Assembly (NCBI RefSeq): GCF_964340395.1
Contig: NC_135553.1
Coordinates: 14,981,001 to 15,045,000 of the forward strand
From: Glandiceps talaboti
Taxonomy: Eukaryota; Hemichordata; Enteropneusta; Spengelidae
DNA: 64,000 bases
Direction of reading: 5' to 3'
The position numbers were made by a program, and so were the translations under genes. How positions within the stretch are numbered: the first letter of the stretch is position 1; every line of letters begins with the position of its first letter. Positions 1-13,490 of the stretch are shown here, piece by piece. The notes under the pieces are model-generated. The model saw only the letters and a program-made list of their open reading frames with translations. It was not told where the DNA came from and did no database searches.

Positions 1-406
1 AGCTCGGTCGCCCTAAGAAAGCGTAATCAGCTGACCTGATTGGTCAGTAGGCATACTAGTCAGGAAAACCGAATAGCTGATTCGATGAGGTACTTTTTGG
101 GGCGACTAAAAGTACCGCTAATCTTATAATACATAATGCAATACATACGAATAATGAATAAACCTGTCAAAATCCTTATGGATATTGGATATTCTGTTTT
201 TAAGGCAAAATGAACAGAATTATGGTTTTATGTAAGTGTATTTTCAATTGAGATAAAAATTCTGTCTCAAATTGGCCCATGTGTTACGAACATATGATAT
301 AAAATAAAAGTGACTTTAAAATTGTGTCTCTAACATATATGCGTGTTCACCTTCAAGTTAATTGCGAGAATTCAATTGGGTTACACTGGTTTTGAATATT
401 TGAATG

Positions 407-408
<2 letters not shown>
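1..408. other. Intergenic, nothing recognised
   Basis: No open frame, splice-consistent exon or repeat seen in other parts of the window. Confidence 0.4.
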
Positions 409-473
<65 letters not shown>

Positions 474-488
474 GATGTGTGTGATATA

Positions 489-545
<57 letters not shown>
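409..545. repeat. (GT)n compound microsatellite
   Basis: GT runs at 409-470 and 493-545, separated by a short AAAGATGTGTGTGATATATG-type interruption. The Cys-Val and Thr-His frames across it are artefacts. Confidence 0.97.
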
Positions 546-546
<1 letters not shown>

Positions 547-1258
547 ACATGAGCTGAGCCAGTTTTTATACGGTTACATAATAAATTGGACCATGAGTGC
601 TGGAGAAATAACCATGCAGTCGACACGTAATCTTTCATGAGAAATGTGCCATTAAATGGAGATTGTGAAACTTTTTGCATGTTTTTTTTTTATTTGGTGT
701 GTAGGTGTCACTGTAAGTTAACTATACCACAGAGCATTGACTATCTGACTTGAAAATGCTGTTAACCAGAACAACCTGTATGTCGAATCAGATTGACAAG
801 TCTCCGGGCTAGTCAAACTAACATGGGACATTTAGAAGCAAGCTTTCGCTCACGATTTCAACTTGTTACTATACTATCTACAAGTAAAATGGATGACTAC
901 TTATATGGTACAATGTCTGTTTATACGAAATTGAACTAATTTGAAAAAAAATGTTACAACTACAGCTAGAAACTGACTACAAACCTTGCAAATGTATGCA
1001 TGTGATATGTCACTCACCACTCAAGATGTTTTAGAAATTCACACTTTGAAACTCTCAGAAACAAACAGATGCACACATTTTGTGTGGTTTCTATAAGAGG
1101 TGCAAAATGAATCTTTGAGAACAACTAGAAATAACACAATTTAATTACAACTTACACAAGTCACATGCTGATATTTGTGTATTGTTGAGAATATAAATAC
1201 TTTAAGACAAATGAAAGGTGTTCAAAGTTTTGTGTGTTTCTTTCACACATCAATTCTC
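546..1258. other. Intergenic; start of X block from about 1030
   Basis: Nothing coding up to about 1030. From there the sequence is colinear with 34850-35050 and 55510-55630, marking the left part of repeat block X1 and the 3' flank of its minus-strand terminal exon. Confidence 0.5.
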
Positions 1259-4032
1259 TCAAACTGAGTTTTTCTTCTCAATATCCAAACTCTTGTTAAG
1301 TTTGTACACCAAGTTGTGGACCTCATGCTGATGAAGTAGAGAGTGACAGCTGACAATCTTCATCTCACTTTCATCCAACAAAATACAGATGTCAATGATT
1401 TTGACTTTGATCCATTCATCTATGCATTCACTATCAACTTCAAATGTGTTATTTCTCTGTATCCAGGTTGATTTTACTATTATTCTAAATCCCCCCTCAA
1501 TTCACACATCTTGAATAGTTTTATTTACCAATGTGTCAAAGTTCTGAAAAGATTCACTCAAAGGGGCAGTCCCTCACTGTTTTAGGGCCTTCCTTTCTCA
1601 TTGTTTATGAACAAATAATTCAAAGGCCATCAACACTTTCTTCAAAGTAAAACAGAAGACATTTACATGTCAATGAACTAAGTTAGTTCAAGCAAGTTAA
1701 TAATGCCTTGAAATGTCAAGGAGTACGGATAAACTTGGAGTTCATTCTCAGATCACTGAAAGAATTAGTGGTCTGAGGTTTATTTCATGAATATATATAG
1801 TACTTAATGTTAAATGAGGATGTAAAAAGCGAAAGAGCGATATTGATTTTAGTGACAGTGTGAAGAGTGAAATCAATGTTTGTCGTTAGGAAAGAGAGCT
1901 ATAAAAGCGACTGGTCCTTGTAAACTGTTGATTGTAATAATAAAGTTGATTTTTATATAGCACTTTCCCACTCTGTGTTCAAAGCGCTTTGCAATTATTA
2001 CCCCTGGCATGGATCTATAGCAGCACAACGACCCTTTATACTTCCCCAACTCCCTGGGGAGCATACAATCCATTGCAGCCTTTTATAAGCATGCAGGATT
2101 AAAACATTGTAACCTCTATCCTACCAGGTCCCCAATTATACAGAGGCAAAGTTGTGGTTCAAATCTTTCCGCATATCATTAAAGCATTCACATTGCAACC
2201 TCTATCCTACCAGGTCCCAAATTATACAGCTGGGTTGACTGAGGCACAGTCGTGGTTCCAATCTTGCCCGAAGACTTTTAGCCACTCAGAAACAAACGAC
2301 AGCGATGGGGCTCGAACCTGCAACCTGCAGATTCCAAGCCGGCCACTCATAACTCCACAATGATCATACGTTTTGTGTAATGTAATATTTGTAATTGTAC
2401 AGCATATTAACAACGTAATGAAATATTAATTCTTCAAACGTGGTTGGATTCTTTTTATTTCCTAGTGGTCATAACTGAGGACCAACAATTTGACAAAACC
2501 GTCAGTCAGAACTGACAGCGAATCAGTTAGTTTTGGGCCAAAAGACAACTTCCCACTGTCAATCAACAAATACAAGTGGTTGACAGGTTTTCAAACTCAT
2601 GATTCCAATTTGCATTATTTTGCATAAATTAACTTAAACAAAAAGAAAGTGGTGAATAAAACAACACTTTTGAAAGTAAATCCACTTGACCATCCCGGAT
2701 TTGAACTTTGAAGAATGCCAATGTTTGATTTCGAGAAATATTTCCCAAAGTCACACTTTCAACAGAAACATTATCGGTTATAGTCTAGAATTAACAAGTG
2801 TGGGACACGTTGTCGTGTGAAACTATAAATTGATTCAAGATGGGATTTACAAATAACAATTCACATGTAGCAGTGAAAATATCCTATGTCAGGCTGGTGA
2901 CATCTATTTACATGTTGATAAAAGACAATTATTCGTCAACTGTCACCTAGATACAGACTTACTTCCTCCCCATAGGGACTTGTTGTACTTTTGAAGAGAC
3001 TCAATGTCACGGATAATGTCAAATTAACATGTCACAGAATTAAGATACAAATTAAAGATGAAGTTCAAATGAGCATCACTGACTTGTAATGTAATGAAAT
3101 CAATTGTGACTACTTGAGGTGAATTTATTCCTGAGATAAGAGTTTGTTTGGTTTGTCGCAAAAAAACTGTTATTATAAACAAATCCTATACCTGTCATCA
3201 GTTAGTTCACAGTTGACTTTACCTATTTTACTGTCAACAGTATAAAACCAAATGTCAAAGGTCAATATCTAGCATATTGATATTGTATTTTCTCTCTCAC
3301 TCCCCTCCCATGAATTTATTACACGTAAAACTATATCAACACACCTTTGATATGGGATTACCATGCACATAGTCCTATGATCACAGCATAGATAATATAC
3401 CCTTCTATTCTCTATGGTCACAGCATAGACAATCTCCCCCTCTATTCTATATGATCACAACATAGACAGTATACCCTTCTATTCTCTATGATCACAACAT
3501 AGACAATATCTCGTTCTATAGATAATTACATGTATTACAACATCGGCCACCTATATATATACTTCCCCAGTGTACAAGTCATTGCATTCTCCTTTAAGCG
3601 CATAGTATTAAAACATTCACATTACTGGGGTGACTAGGGCATAATCGTGGTTCACATCTTGCCCCAAGCATTTATCGATTCCGTTCAGAAACAAACGAAA
3701 CCGGCGAGGAAGTAAGTAACAACAGATAGTGTACGTCACTTTGTGATAGTCATCAACGGAAATTATAAGTTTAGATCTATCACCTGTATGTAGCCTAGAC
3801 ACTTCGGGCTACTCCCTGTGCTGATTGCACCAATTATTTTTTAATTATCACAAAGTATAATTGCATGTTATTTTGTAGACCTGTTTCCCTAAAAGAATGT
3901 AGTTTAGACCGTTGAACCTCAAGGCACCAGGTATAATTATACACACAAAGGGTTCAAAACCAGTATCCCAAGCCATGTCAACATTTAATTGCCCAAGAAT
4001 GGAGACAGAGAATTTGATTTTTTATCTGTCAT
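1259..4032 (-). CDS. X1: partial minus-strand gene of unknown family
   Basis: First of three copies of an unrecognised gene. The terminal exon (stop 1259-1261, open to at least 1492) encodes 77 residues including DECIDEWIKVK-like and ILLDESEMKIVSCHSLLHQH stretches and ends in KKNSV. A 39-base internal exon at 3192-3230 (KIGKVNCELTDD) has a good TTGACAG acceptor and a CAG/GTATAG donor. An ATG exon beginning at 4030-4032 (MTDKKSNSLSPFLGN) runs into TAA where copy X2 has a GTAAGT donor, so this copy may be broken or use another first exon. At least one further exon must exist, because the internal and terminal exons do not join in phase. Coding status rests on conservation between copies. No family recognised. 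Confidence 0.35.
1497..1930. other. X1 intronic/intergenic sequence
   Basis: The first ~200 bases match the X2 and X3 blocks and the rest appears unique. No exon seen. Confidence 0.4.
1935..2360 (-). mobile_element. tRNA-derived SINE
   Basis: On the minus strand a tRNA-like head lies at about 2300-2360 with a perfect B box (GGTTCGAGCC at 2309-2318) and an A-box-like TGAGTGGCCGG. The body follows, and the tail end at 1955-1995 contains a TATATAGCACTTTCCC...AAAGCGCTTTGCA core of the kind widespread in animal SINEs. The body holds an internal duplication (2104-2165 against 2192-2265). Confidence 0.7.
2500..2945. repeat. X-block modules in X1
   Basis: Two modules recur in the other X blocks. 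One, at about 2545-2630 (CTTCCCACTGTCAATCAACA...), is also at 36070, 36450, 37140 and 56505. The other, at about 2820-2940 (CACATGTAGCAGTGAAAATA...), is also at 36790, 37745 and 56850. The second keeps an open plus-strand frame (HVAVKISYVRLVTSIY) in the X2 and X3 copies I read, but no supporting exon structure was found. Confidence 0.6.
3558..3705 (-). mobile_element. SINE fragment
   Basis: Matches the body of the SINE at 1935-2360 (CATTCACATTACTGGGGTGACTAGGGCA..., then CAGAAACAAACGA) but lacks the tRNA head. Confidence 0.5.
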
Positions 4033-4260
4033 GGCCCCAGACTGGGATATAATTAGTTAATGTGTTTGTAAAAACAATGGATAATTTCTCAGTTTTTGTT
4101 TTGTTGTAATTATGTGTGAATGGTAGTGAACGTGAGAAGGTCATTAGCTAGAGACTAAACGTTGGCTTCTGAATCTGGCGTTGGATTCGAAAGCCAGCGA
4201 CTAGTCTCTAGTCGAGAAGGTTATGGACTTCTGAATGTGACCTGTCTCAAAGAAAGTCCG

Positions 4261-4939
4261 ATCCTGATCACAAGAATGCCTGGCATATGAAATGATTCAC
4301 ATATAAATTATCTATGGTAAATATTCGTGATGTGTCCTCGCTTCTGAGACTCTTATCAAAGTCTTGTGAAAACGACGCAATGTGAAGATATGAATATAGT
4401 CGTCATTTCAAATCAATTGTTTACTTGTAAAGTCTGATAAATACTTCAAATATAAATACCGAAATGACAGAATATACATATTTATCATAACTGACAAATA
4501 CCACCGTCATAAACCACAACCTGTTTTACGGCACCGTGACAAATACCATCGTCACAAACCAGTCTCTTTTACGGCACCGTCCAAGACTCGGCCATTGCGC
4601 TGTTTTGCGAGAATGGTCTCTACGTGTGTATCATGTGATAACATACTATGCCATGTGTTTTCAATCTTACTCACAAAATATGACATGTACATTAATTAAA
4701 TCGGAAATACCAACAAATTACTATTTATATCTTATCATAATGTGATGACAAATGATACCGAATTTGTTTTGAAAATCTACCTTCTGTTAATTTCAAGATA
4801 ATTCTCCTAATATAAATAGCAAGATGATTGGACACATACATGGAAACACTTCAGATAATTTCAAAATCTCCAAGTATCAATACCAAATGAATGGCCACAT
4901 ATGGAAATACTTTAGATTTGTATCATAACTGACATCCGG
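4261..4939. other. Intergenic with a ~45-base tandem duplication
   Basis: About 4495-4585 contains two copies of a segment of type AAATACCACCGTCATAAACC...TTTTACGGCACCGT. Nothing coding seen. Confidence 0.4.
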
Positions 4940-7900
4940 TAGACATAGCAACACTCCAAAACACCTGTACAAATATCTGCCATATTCTCAGCAGTCACTG
5001 ACGGTAGATTACCACAGACTTAACCTGACTTGAAATGATAGAGTCCAACTTGATTAAAATCCACAATATCTATGTTCAGATATCAACTGAAAACAAACTT
5101 CTATTCATCAATGGATACACGACGTGTTTATATATCGGCTCTCACTACTTCAAAGACGTGTCGAAGTCACGGACTCAGACTGTTGCCATAGATACAGATT
5201 CACGTTCATGTCATGGGGGGATGTTATGTCTGTGGCGGCAACTTGAGATAGTTCATGTCAAGAAGTATCTAACTACTGATTTGGTATGAGAATTTGTCAC
5301 CTAGGCCCCAATATGAATAACGCCAAATACCTGTCGAGTTCAGTAGTATTTGTTAGTCGGAACCTTTCATGGGATTAGTGCAGTAGCCCAGTACTTACCG
5401 TCGAAGTACTACTAGTTTAGCAACCATCCGTATGGACACGACACACGTGACAGTGAAAATAGCCGTAATTTTATTTTTAAAAAGAATTTAAATTCACTGC
5501 GCATTTGGTTTCAAAAACATTTAGTAGAATCCTCTGTGTCCGAAAGTCTGTGCGACGACATTGTAATTTGTATAAGTGTGTAGTCACACTCACAAACATG
5601 GATGTATCCGTGTACGTTGGGATAAATTACATGTTGGAGTTGAAATGTGTCATCAAAAGACACACTAGTCTGGTATATGTCCCGTTACATAGAAGTCGGA
5701 ACCTTTGATTTTCTACTTCTGAACAAATTGAAATACTTGCCTCATGTTTGTACACCGTCATTTAGTGGTCGGTTCCAGCGGCCCGACACAGGACGTCGGG
5801 CACGGGAGAGTCGTGATGACAAGTCGACGCCAAAATTACGGTACCAATACTATGCGTGTCGGTAAACCTGTGAAATATTTTGCGTAGACATTCCTTTGAT
5901 ATATAGGAAGAGCTAAACACCTAGGTATTAGGCTAAGCAATGATGATGTAAAATTAACAACTCTATGTTGGAAAACCATCGAAATATACCCGTGTCAAAC
6001 TACAATTCCAAGGGTGCGATGATAGGGGAACGCACATAACGCATTTAAAAAAAAATCCGTTGTATTGTTCTCCAACTACTAACAGTGTATGCGATATTCG
6101 TTCGTGAATACATGGGTCTTGAAAATTGCATTTTTCAGTGTAATTCTGTTAGTAAGTACATGTACATAGAACCACCCTGGACTAAAAGTATCATGATGTT
6201 GCCACTGTCATTGGAAACAAATGTGGCACATCAAGATTATGGTGATGAACGAGTTGTCTCAAGCTAAATTAATACCACTGTCGTGATTGTTTGTCCCGTT
6301 TTCCGTTAATGTTGATATCGTACCAAACATTTGAGGATAGATTTCACTACAATAATATGATTACGTTTTTTCACCCAAGGAATCGGTCTCATCTTCATGG
6401 AAGGTGTTGATTTGTTTGCTTGGGGTGAGTTTGTTGACGTCAAGTTGACGTTGGTGTTGGTGTTGGTGTTGGTGTTGGTGTTGGTGTGAAAAATAGTTTC
6501 TCGGTAATGAAATGTCGGAACTAGTGAATTTTGATAGTCCCGACGTCTGTATGAAAATGTACGGTTCCAAAGAATCGGCGTTACACAAAAGCAGTGCTAG
6601 TGGAAAGTGATGATATGTTTGATTGTTCTGTCTTTAGTTGCATATTAAAGTACAAATAACAATGTATAAGTTGTCAATGTTTTATGTCCTGACTTTAGAA
6701 TCTGTATATGTCGTGACGTCACTATAATTACGTTTGGGCTCCGACCAATCCGCCTCGCATTTATTAAAGGTGTTGATGTGGTAGTTCAGTCTTTGTTAGG
6801 AACTTTGTAATTGTCCTGAGAAGAGGCAACTTTATAATTGTCCATGGGATTGCTATTCATATTCGGAGTATATTCAAAAGATAATTACGTTACAATTTAG
6901 AATGAACTAATTTGTAGTGCACCGCCATGGTTAGTTCTCCAGAGCGATTGACCTGGGACCGTACATGGTATGTTAGGCTGTGTTTGCGTAACAAGCGAGG
7001 TGCATGGTACCGTTCAACCCAATACACATTCAACAAGCATGACAAGTTACTGACGTTGCACATTTGTGGCTTAAACAGTAATCATGTGTAGGTAGGCCTA
7101 CTGCCGAATTGTACTTCGATTTGTCTGAACCAATAGACCAGGTCTTTTTTCATCCATTTCGAAGGTATGGTCAAATTGATAAAAACAAATTCTGCTTGGT
7201 ACCCATAGGGAGGCGGGAGGTCCTCTCTGATATACAAACCACATCTGTTCGAATACACCATTAAATTCCCCTCTTTTAGATTTGATAACATGCCAGCATT
7301 TTACATTCATGGTGCTCAGATTTCCAAGTCACACGGTAAATGATTTCAACAGTGATTGGGATGTTTGTATTTTTATAACAAACAACAACCCGATTTAGAT
7401 GGCCTAAGATCCTCGCGGTCCTTAATGACAATGTTCACATTTACCCAGTCATGGTTCATGAGTTTAGGAAAACAGTTGAGGTTTATATGCGTTCTTTGTG
7501 TAGGTGACGAACAAGTGTGACACCGATATATATATGTACACTGACCAAAGTCTTCGACGCTCCTAGCCGGTGACAGTTCATTTGATCACCAATGACGCTT
7601 GTGAACCCATTTCCTCAGTTACGAAACAGAGTTACACGTGTAGGGTGTATGGATACGGTGAACGAGTCAAGCAGAACAACAAATATGTCCATGTATGACA
7701 ACACAATTGCTACAATTAATGCTGATGTGCAAAGTTGGGACCCGATAGAGTAACTCCGTGCAAGGACCAAGTTCATTCCATCTCACCTTACAACCCTAAG
7801 ATCCCCAGAAGTATACCGTGAACGACTTATTACATACATGATCATGCATGCATACACATATATACTCATATGTCTAGCCACTATTGTAAATTGTAATTAA

Positions 7901-8179
7901 AAGCTTCTGTTCTAGACATGTATTTAAAATGGGAGATACCTTCACGTTTGATCACTGTAATCAGTTTTGTTTTAATCGCCGAGGTTTTGTAGGAAAAGTG
8001 TCCAATGATAAACCTTGATACTGAGCAAACAAGTGTCTACGATCCAATCCAACAGGTGGTTGCAAGAGTCACGTGAAAAGTATCTCAAATACAAAATACT
8101 TAAACATACGAAGAAAAACAACAACGATGTGATGTGTCTTTTCGTATTTGTTTGCAATTTCTTGTATTTAACTTTCGGA
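4940..8179. other. Upstream flank of DD1, segmentally duplicated
   Basis: Colinear islands are shared with the DD2 flank: 4949-5150 with 47250-47460, 5352-5378 with 48034-48060, and 6975-7065 with 48945-49028. Between them the two flanks are not alignable. No exon found. The hexanucleotide repeat at 6451-6487 is noted separately. Confidence 0.5.
6451..6487. repeat. (TTGGTG)n hexanucleotide repeat
   Basis: About six units. On the minus strand it lies inside an open frame and would encode a His-Gln repeat, but no splice or start context supports a gene. Confidence 0.8.
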
Positions 8180-8584
8180 TGCATTTGTTGATTTCGAAGT
8201 CAGTAGGCTTCATAATTCCCGCCAGTTCTGCTTTTGATTCATTTCAACCAATAAGGTGACCAACGCGTGAATGTAAATCAGAATTGTTTTAAACAGTTGT
8301 CACTGCATATCATTAAATGTGGAACACTCTATTGTCGTGACACACACTAGTTTACGAATGGTTTGTCAACCATCTTCCCTGACAACGCCCTCCTCGGTCA
8401 CGTGACATCTACCTGACGCGTTTAAAAGTAGCGGGCGATTCAAAATTGTGTCAAATGTCTTGTAGTGTCGGAGTAGAGTACACGTAAAGGAATGACTACA
8501 CCTTTAACACTGTACTCAGAGACGACCGTCTAAATATTGTAATTTTATTCAAAGTTCAACAAACATCTTTGCAAGTGAATAATC
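8180..8584 (+). promoter_or_regulatory. DD1 promoter and 5' leader
   Basis: This stretch is conserved with 50030-50437 although more distal sequence is only patchily so. Shared elements in the same order: TTCCCGCC (8216-8223, E2F-like), CCAAT (8248-8252), the palindrome GTCACGTGAC (8397-8406, E-box for bHLH-zip factors), and TTTAAAAG (8421-8428, possible TATA-like). About 160 bases separate the TATA-like motif from the ATG. Factor names are inferred from motif matches only. Confidence 0.6.
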
Positions 8585-11500
8585 ATGAGGCTGGGAAGTA
8601 TTTTTCGTCATTATTTTCAAGGTATGTATTATTTCGTTTCATGACGTCAGTTCTCTGATTTTTACTTAGTAGAGTACGCTGAAGGCCAACTTGAATACGG
8701 CCAGCATTTACGTTGCATGCTTTAATATAGATACAGTGAGAGGTTGACATAGGCTTGTATAACAGGTCTATGCGACCACTTACCTGGTTCTTTAGCATCG
8801 TTATTTTAGGATACCTTCACTATCTCGTGTGTTGAAACGCTATCGCTTCATGTCGAAGCATATTTCCATGCAGTAGAGTCGTTGTTTTGAACACCCGTTT
8901 ACCGTGTGCTACATTTTTCTTCTTCTAATTTACTTCGCCAGTTGTAGACTCAAAGACTGCAAGCGCAAACTGAAGCGATTACAGACACTACGATGTGGAA
9001 TTTTGGCGATCTTTGAACTCAGAGGTCCTTACACATTCGATGTTGACATTTACAGCTCAGTATGGAATACGAGATATTGCATGGGGATAGATATATAAAG
9101 AAGGGAGATAATCGTTTGGGATAGTCGGCCTCTATTGAGTGTTACTTTATTTACCATCCCATATGAACACCATCACCACCCGTTTTTCACCTAGCAACCA
9201 CTATATCTTCATTCTTCTCTGTTACAGATTGTCAAATGAAGTGTCAAGCTCGTATGGTTGAAAATCAAGACGCTCACACTTTTGGTCTGGATGTCCTCTG
9301 CTATAATTCTGATAAGAAATTGTCAACAATGGGAAATTATCACCACAGGGTTGGAGGATCAGAAATTGCCAAAACAATCAAACAAGGTAAGAAATCTCGA
9401 AGTTATTTAAGATATTATAATTATAATTTTACCCCTTCACATGAAGGACTTCCTTTCAAGAGCTTGGAAAGAAGTTTCTATGTCACGATTAATTCCAGGA
9501 CTGATTTTTGTATTTCCCGCTCGCAATTTCCGTGCGCTGTTGTAATTGTAATGTGCTTATTTTTCTCTTTACTTTCGTCCACCAGGTGACATAGCAGTGA
9601 GACTAGTTTCAGAATGTTTTGAGGCAGACACCAATGCAGGGGAAGATCCGTCCTTAGAACAGCTGGAGAAAGACTTCAAAGGGTTGGAGTTTGAGAAACA
9701 ATTTGCCTGTAAATTCAAAAACAGACCTGTAGACAAGGGAGTGTTTGGTAAAGTGTTTGTGGAAAGAATTCTACCTGATGGCCACAGAGAAGACATCTTT
9801 AAGTTCAATCTGATCAAGGTGAGACTTGTATGCTAAATATACGAAACTATTGCTTTGGATGCGAATATTCACTGGTAGAATAAATGATTGAAAGATAAAA
9901 GATTCAAGAAATGTACATTGACGGCGATGACATAACTCTCAAATTTAGTTAAAACAGATATCTGATAACTGACTTGTGATCATCATTAGGTATTCTCTAC
10001 ACGACAGTTTGTTGACCAGATATATTTCTTTTTCTCCAGATTGGAAATGAAAATACAATTCAAATCAATCCTTGGACGATACAAGCCTTCAGAGAAATTG
10101 CAGGTAAGAGACATTTATATTCCGCCATTTATTCAACTTGCTCCGTACAAATTTTCAGCTGCTTTATTCAACTTTTCAATTTTTGTTTCACCCTTAAACT
10201 GAGTCACGTGTCTTCTCTGTTGTCTGTTTCAAATTTTGAAAATCTCATCATATTGGACGAATATTGTGGTGTATCTCCAAATGCAGGACATACTAACCTT
10301 GCTAGAAAACTTAGAGATCGTTGCATCTTTTGTGATTTATTTATTAATAAGATATCGTTCTCTTTCATCAGGTATAAACAATCTTACCAGTGGTGAAAAT
10401 TTGGGAATCTTTGCCAGAAAACTTGGATTTACTCGACATGAGATTGACCAGACACTTAACAACAACGTGGATCCATTCTGTCAAATATTGTCGCTCTTCA
10501 TGCAACGTGGAGGAACACAGGGTGAAATTCTACAAGCAATGCGTGATGTGAAGACCAAAACAACACCAATTGAATGCACCCCAACCAGGGAACCAGAGCA
10601 AGGGAAATCAAGATGGCGATCTCTATTTAGCTTTGGAAGGTCCTCAACGAATTTGTCTACAGTAAATAAAGGTATGTACATTTTTATTTAGACTCTGCTT
10701 AGAATACAAGTAAAGAAGCAAATATTTAGTCCAGCAATGTAAGTAATAAGGGCGTGTATTGTAAAGTTTTGTCTCTAAAGTAACAGTTGTGATACAAGTC
10801 CATGAATGCATAATGGACGATGTAATGATTAAATTCGTTTCTTTAAAAACAATATTGCAAGGAGTCAAATACTTGGATATCATTGAAGGAGTGGAATGTC
10901 GTGTTTTATCGTACTATTATAGTTACTAAATCGTTAATTTTGTTTCACTTACAGGTGATATCAGTCCTCTAAAACAAAGTTGCAAGAAGAGAACACTTTC
11001 ATTATCATGTGAAAATGAAAGCCCCAACAAGAGACAATGTCGCAGTCCTCTTCGTGATGTTACCAACGACAATACACCACAAACAAGGAATATCTCACTA
11101 CAAACCAGAGAAACCAAGTTTGAACAACGAATATATGCTCCCGAGAGGACACCCGAATGTTCCGGAACAGTTCAATTCTTTGGTGAGAATGGTCCATACA
11201 AAGTTTTGCACCAACAGTCAACACCTTCCCCTCCACGGCGACCATCAAAACCTTCAATCTGTACTGGTAATAGTCCAATTCCTCTGTCAATGACATCTTT
11301 TCAGGAGTCACCGGCACAAATTTCTGTTTCATTTTCTCCATCCCCTCTTAGTCGTAACAAGGCACGTAGAGATCTAGTACTATCAGACGACAATAGGGAA
11401 CTGGGTGAAAAGAATTTGTTTGACATTGCAGGACTTCTAATGCACAATTGGAGAACTCTTGGCCATGCATTGTCCGTAGAGGAAACTGACTTGTGCTCAA

Positions 11501-11697
11501 TTGAACATTCTCATCGTGGTAATGTCCGTGAACAGGCATTTCAGATGTTACATATGTGGAAAGTTCAAAGTCCTGAAGAGTGTACCAAAGGTAGACTGTA
11601 TAGATCACTGTGTGAAGTGGGACTAAATCACATTGCTTTTAAATTCAGTGGAGCAAAGCGACATCCATTAGCTGACGTATTCAGTTTTATTAATTAA
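8585..11697 (+). CDS. Tandem death-domain protein, copy 1 (DD1), 6 exons
   Basis: Spliced exons: 8585-8621, 9228-9386, 9586-9818, 10040-10103, 10372-10671, 10955-11697; 1536 coding bases, 511 aa. Every intron is GT-AG and the phases (1,1,0,1,1) join one frame. The ATG at 8585 is chosen over the in-frame ATG at 9237 because exon 1 (MRLGSIFRHYFQ) is preserved in the paralogue and splices in phase. Residues 1-164 are unrecognised, with alternating hydrophobic stretches (AVRLVSECFE, FEKQFACKFKN, VFGKVFVERILPDG) suggesting beta structure. Residues about 165-227 look like a death domain (LGIFARKLGFTRHEID, then FMQRGG and LQAMRDV). Residues about 265-415 form a Ser/Pro/Arg linker with KKR...NKRQCR, NLS-like. 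Residues about 419-497 are a FADD-type death domain (DIAGLLMHNWRTLG, IEHSHRGNVREQAFQMLHMWK). Known role of such domains: homotypic adaptor assembly in apoptosis or innate immunity. The specific function is not known. Confidence 0.88.
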
Positions 11698-11803
11698 AAG
11701 TGAGATGGCGATGCCATTCGTTTAGAGCAATTTAATATGTCGGATTGTCAACCCATTATCTATAATGATACAATTGAAATTACTATGGTTTTATATTTAT
11801 ATC

Positions 11804-11834
<31 letters not shown>

Positions 11835-12434
11835 CAAAATTTATATTACTTTTTAAATTTATTCCAGAGATTTATTTTGTGTCGAGTGAAATGTAAACAT
11901 GAAGTTTCTTTCTGAACTAAAGCATGGCTGTCAGTTTGATGATACTTAAAGTATCATTTCTGGGTTTCATAGTGCTGTAAAATTGTAAATCAAGACTTTA
12001 TTTTCTAATATATTCAGCATTTATATTTATTACCTATATATAATGTATATACAATATACGCCTGTCTTACTTTATTACTGATGCGATGTATATATAATTT
12101 TATAGACTTTATGTATATGTTATATTTTTAGATACATTTTATGTGAATTATATTTATTTGGAATGATTATACTAAAAGAACTATACGTAACTGCATGTAG
12201 CCCCGTTGTTGGGTTTATTTGTTCTTTTCGTGTTTAACGAGTTTAATGGGTGTACTACGTTTAACGTTTACACACGAATACTGTGTGATCTCAACAAAGA
12301 AGATCTCTTCGGTAGATATATTTGACTGAGATCGTGCTCATAAGTGAAGATATTACATGTAACGGACGTATGTTATTGTTATACTTGAAGTAAAGGGAAA
12401 GGATCGATAACTTGTCACAAATATATTTAATAAA
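11698..12434 (+). promoter_or_regulatory. DD1 3' UTR with AU-rich element
   Basis: After the stop, 11803-11834 is a run of overlapping ATTTA pentamers (TTTA repeat), the form of a class II AU-rich mRNA-instability element. A poly(A) signal AATAAA lies at 12429-12434. Short islands of similarity to the DD2 3' region show common descent. UTR extent is inferred. Confidence 0.5.
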
Positions 12435-13200
<766 letters not shown>

Positions 13201-13212
13201 CTAGCTAGGCAA

Positions 13213-13490
13213 GGCGCGCGCGACCGCTTGTGACCTCCTGTGACCTCCATGTCAATGTGCGCATGCGTATGTTAGCAGACGAGTACAATTTGACGAGTAT
13301 TTGACGACAAATTCGACAACTGCAGTCCAGAATGGATTCATGAGTAATATCAAAGAAACTTTGCGCCATAATATATTCTAAGTAGGTTAGTAGCATGAAT
13401 GTTATTGAAACTGTGCATCAATATACATGTAAAAGGGTTTGATATACCGTATGAGTACAACAACATATTGCGGCGTACACTGGCTTACAA
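13213..13490 (+). promoter_or_regulatory. CpG-rich putative promoter with DR4 and NRF1 motifs
   Basis: A GC-richer stretch containing two TGACCT half-sites 4 bases apart (13231-13236 and 13241-13246). Read on the minus strand this is AGGTCA-CAGG-AGGTCA, a DR4 nuclear-receptor arrangement. An NRF1-like GCGCATGCG lies at 13259-13267. It sits just upstream of a plausible first coding exon. Confidence 0.35.

Noticed and set aside
343-680. Open frames over the GT microsatellite
   Set aside because: Cys-Val and Thr-His repeats are direct translations of the dinucleotide run.
2820-2940. Plus-strand HVAVKISYVRLVTSIY frame in the X blocks as an exon
   Set aside because: No acceptor in phase and no partner exons; conservation is explained by the repeat itself.
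6361-6588. His-Gln repeat protein on the minus strand
   Set aside because: Generated by the hexanucleotide repeat; no conserved flanking exon or promoter.
9236-9239. Start of DD1 at the ATG inside exon 2
   Set aside because: Exon 1 at 8585 is conserved in DD2, splices in phase and follows a conserved promoter.
9569-9817. Minus-strand 82-codon frame opposite DD1 exon 3
   Set aside because: Antisense shadow of a coding exon.
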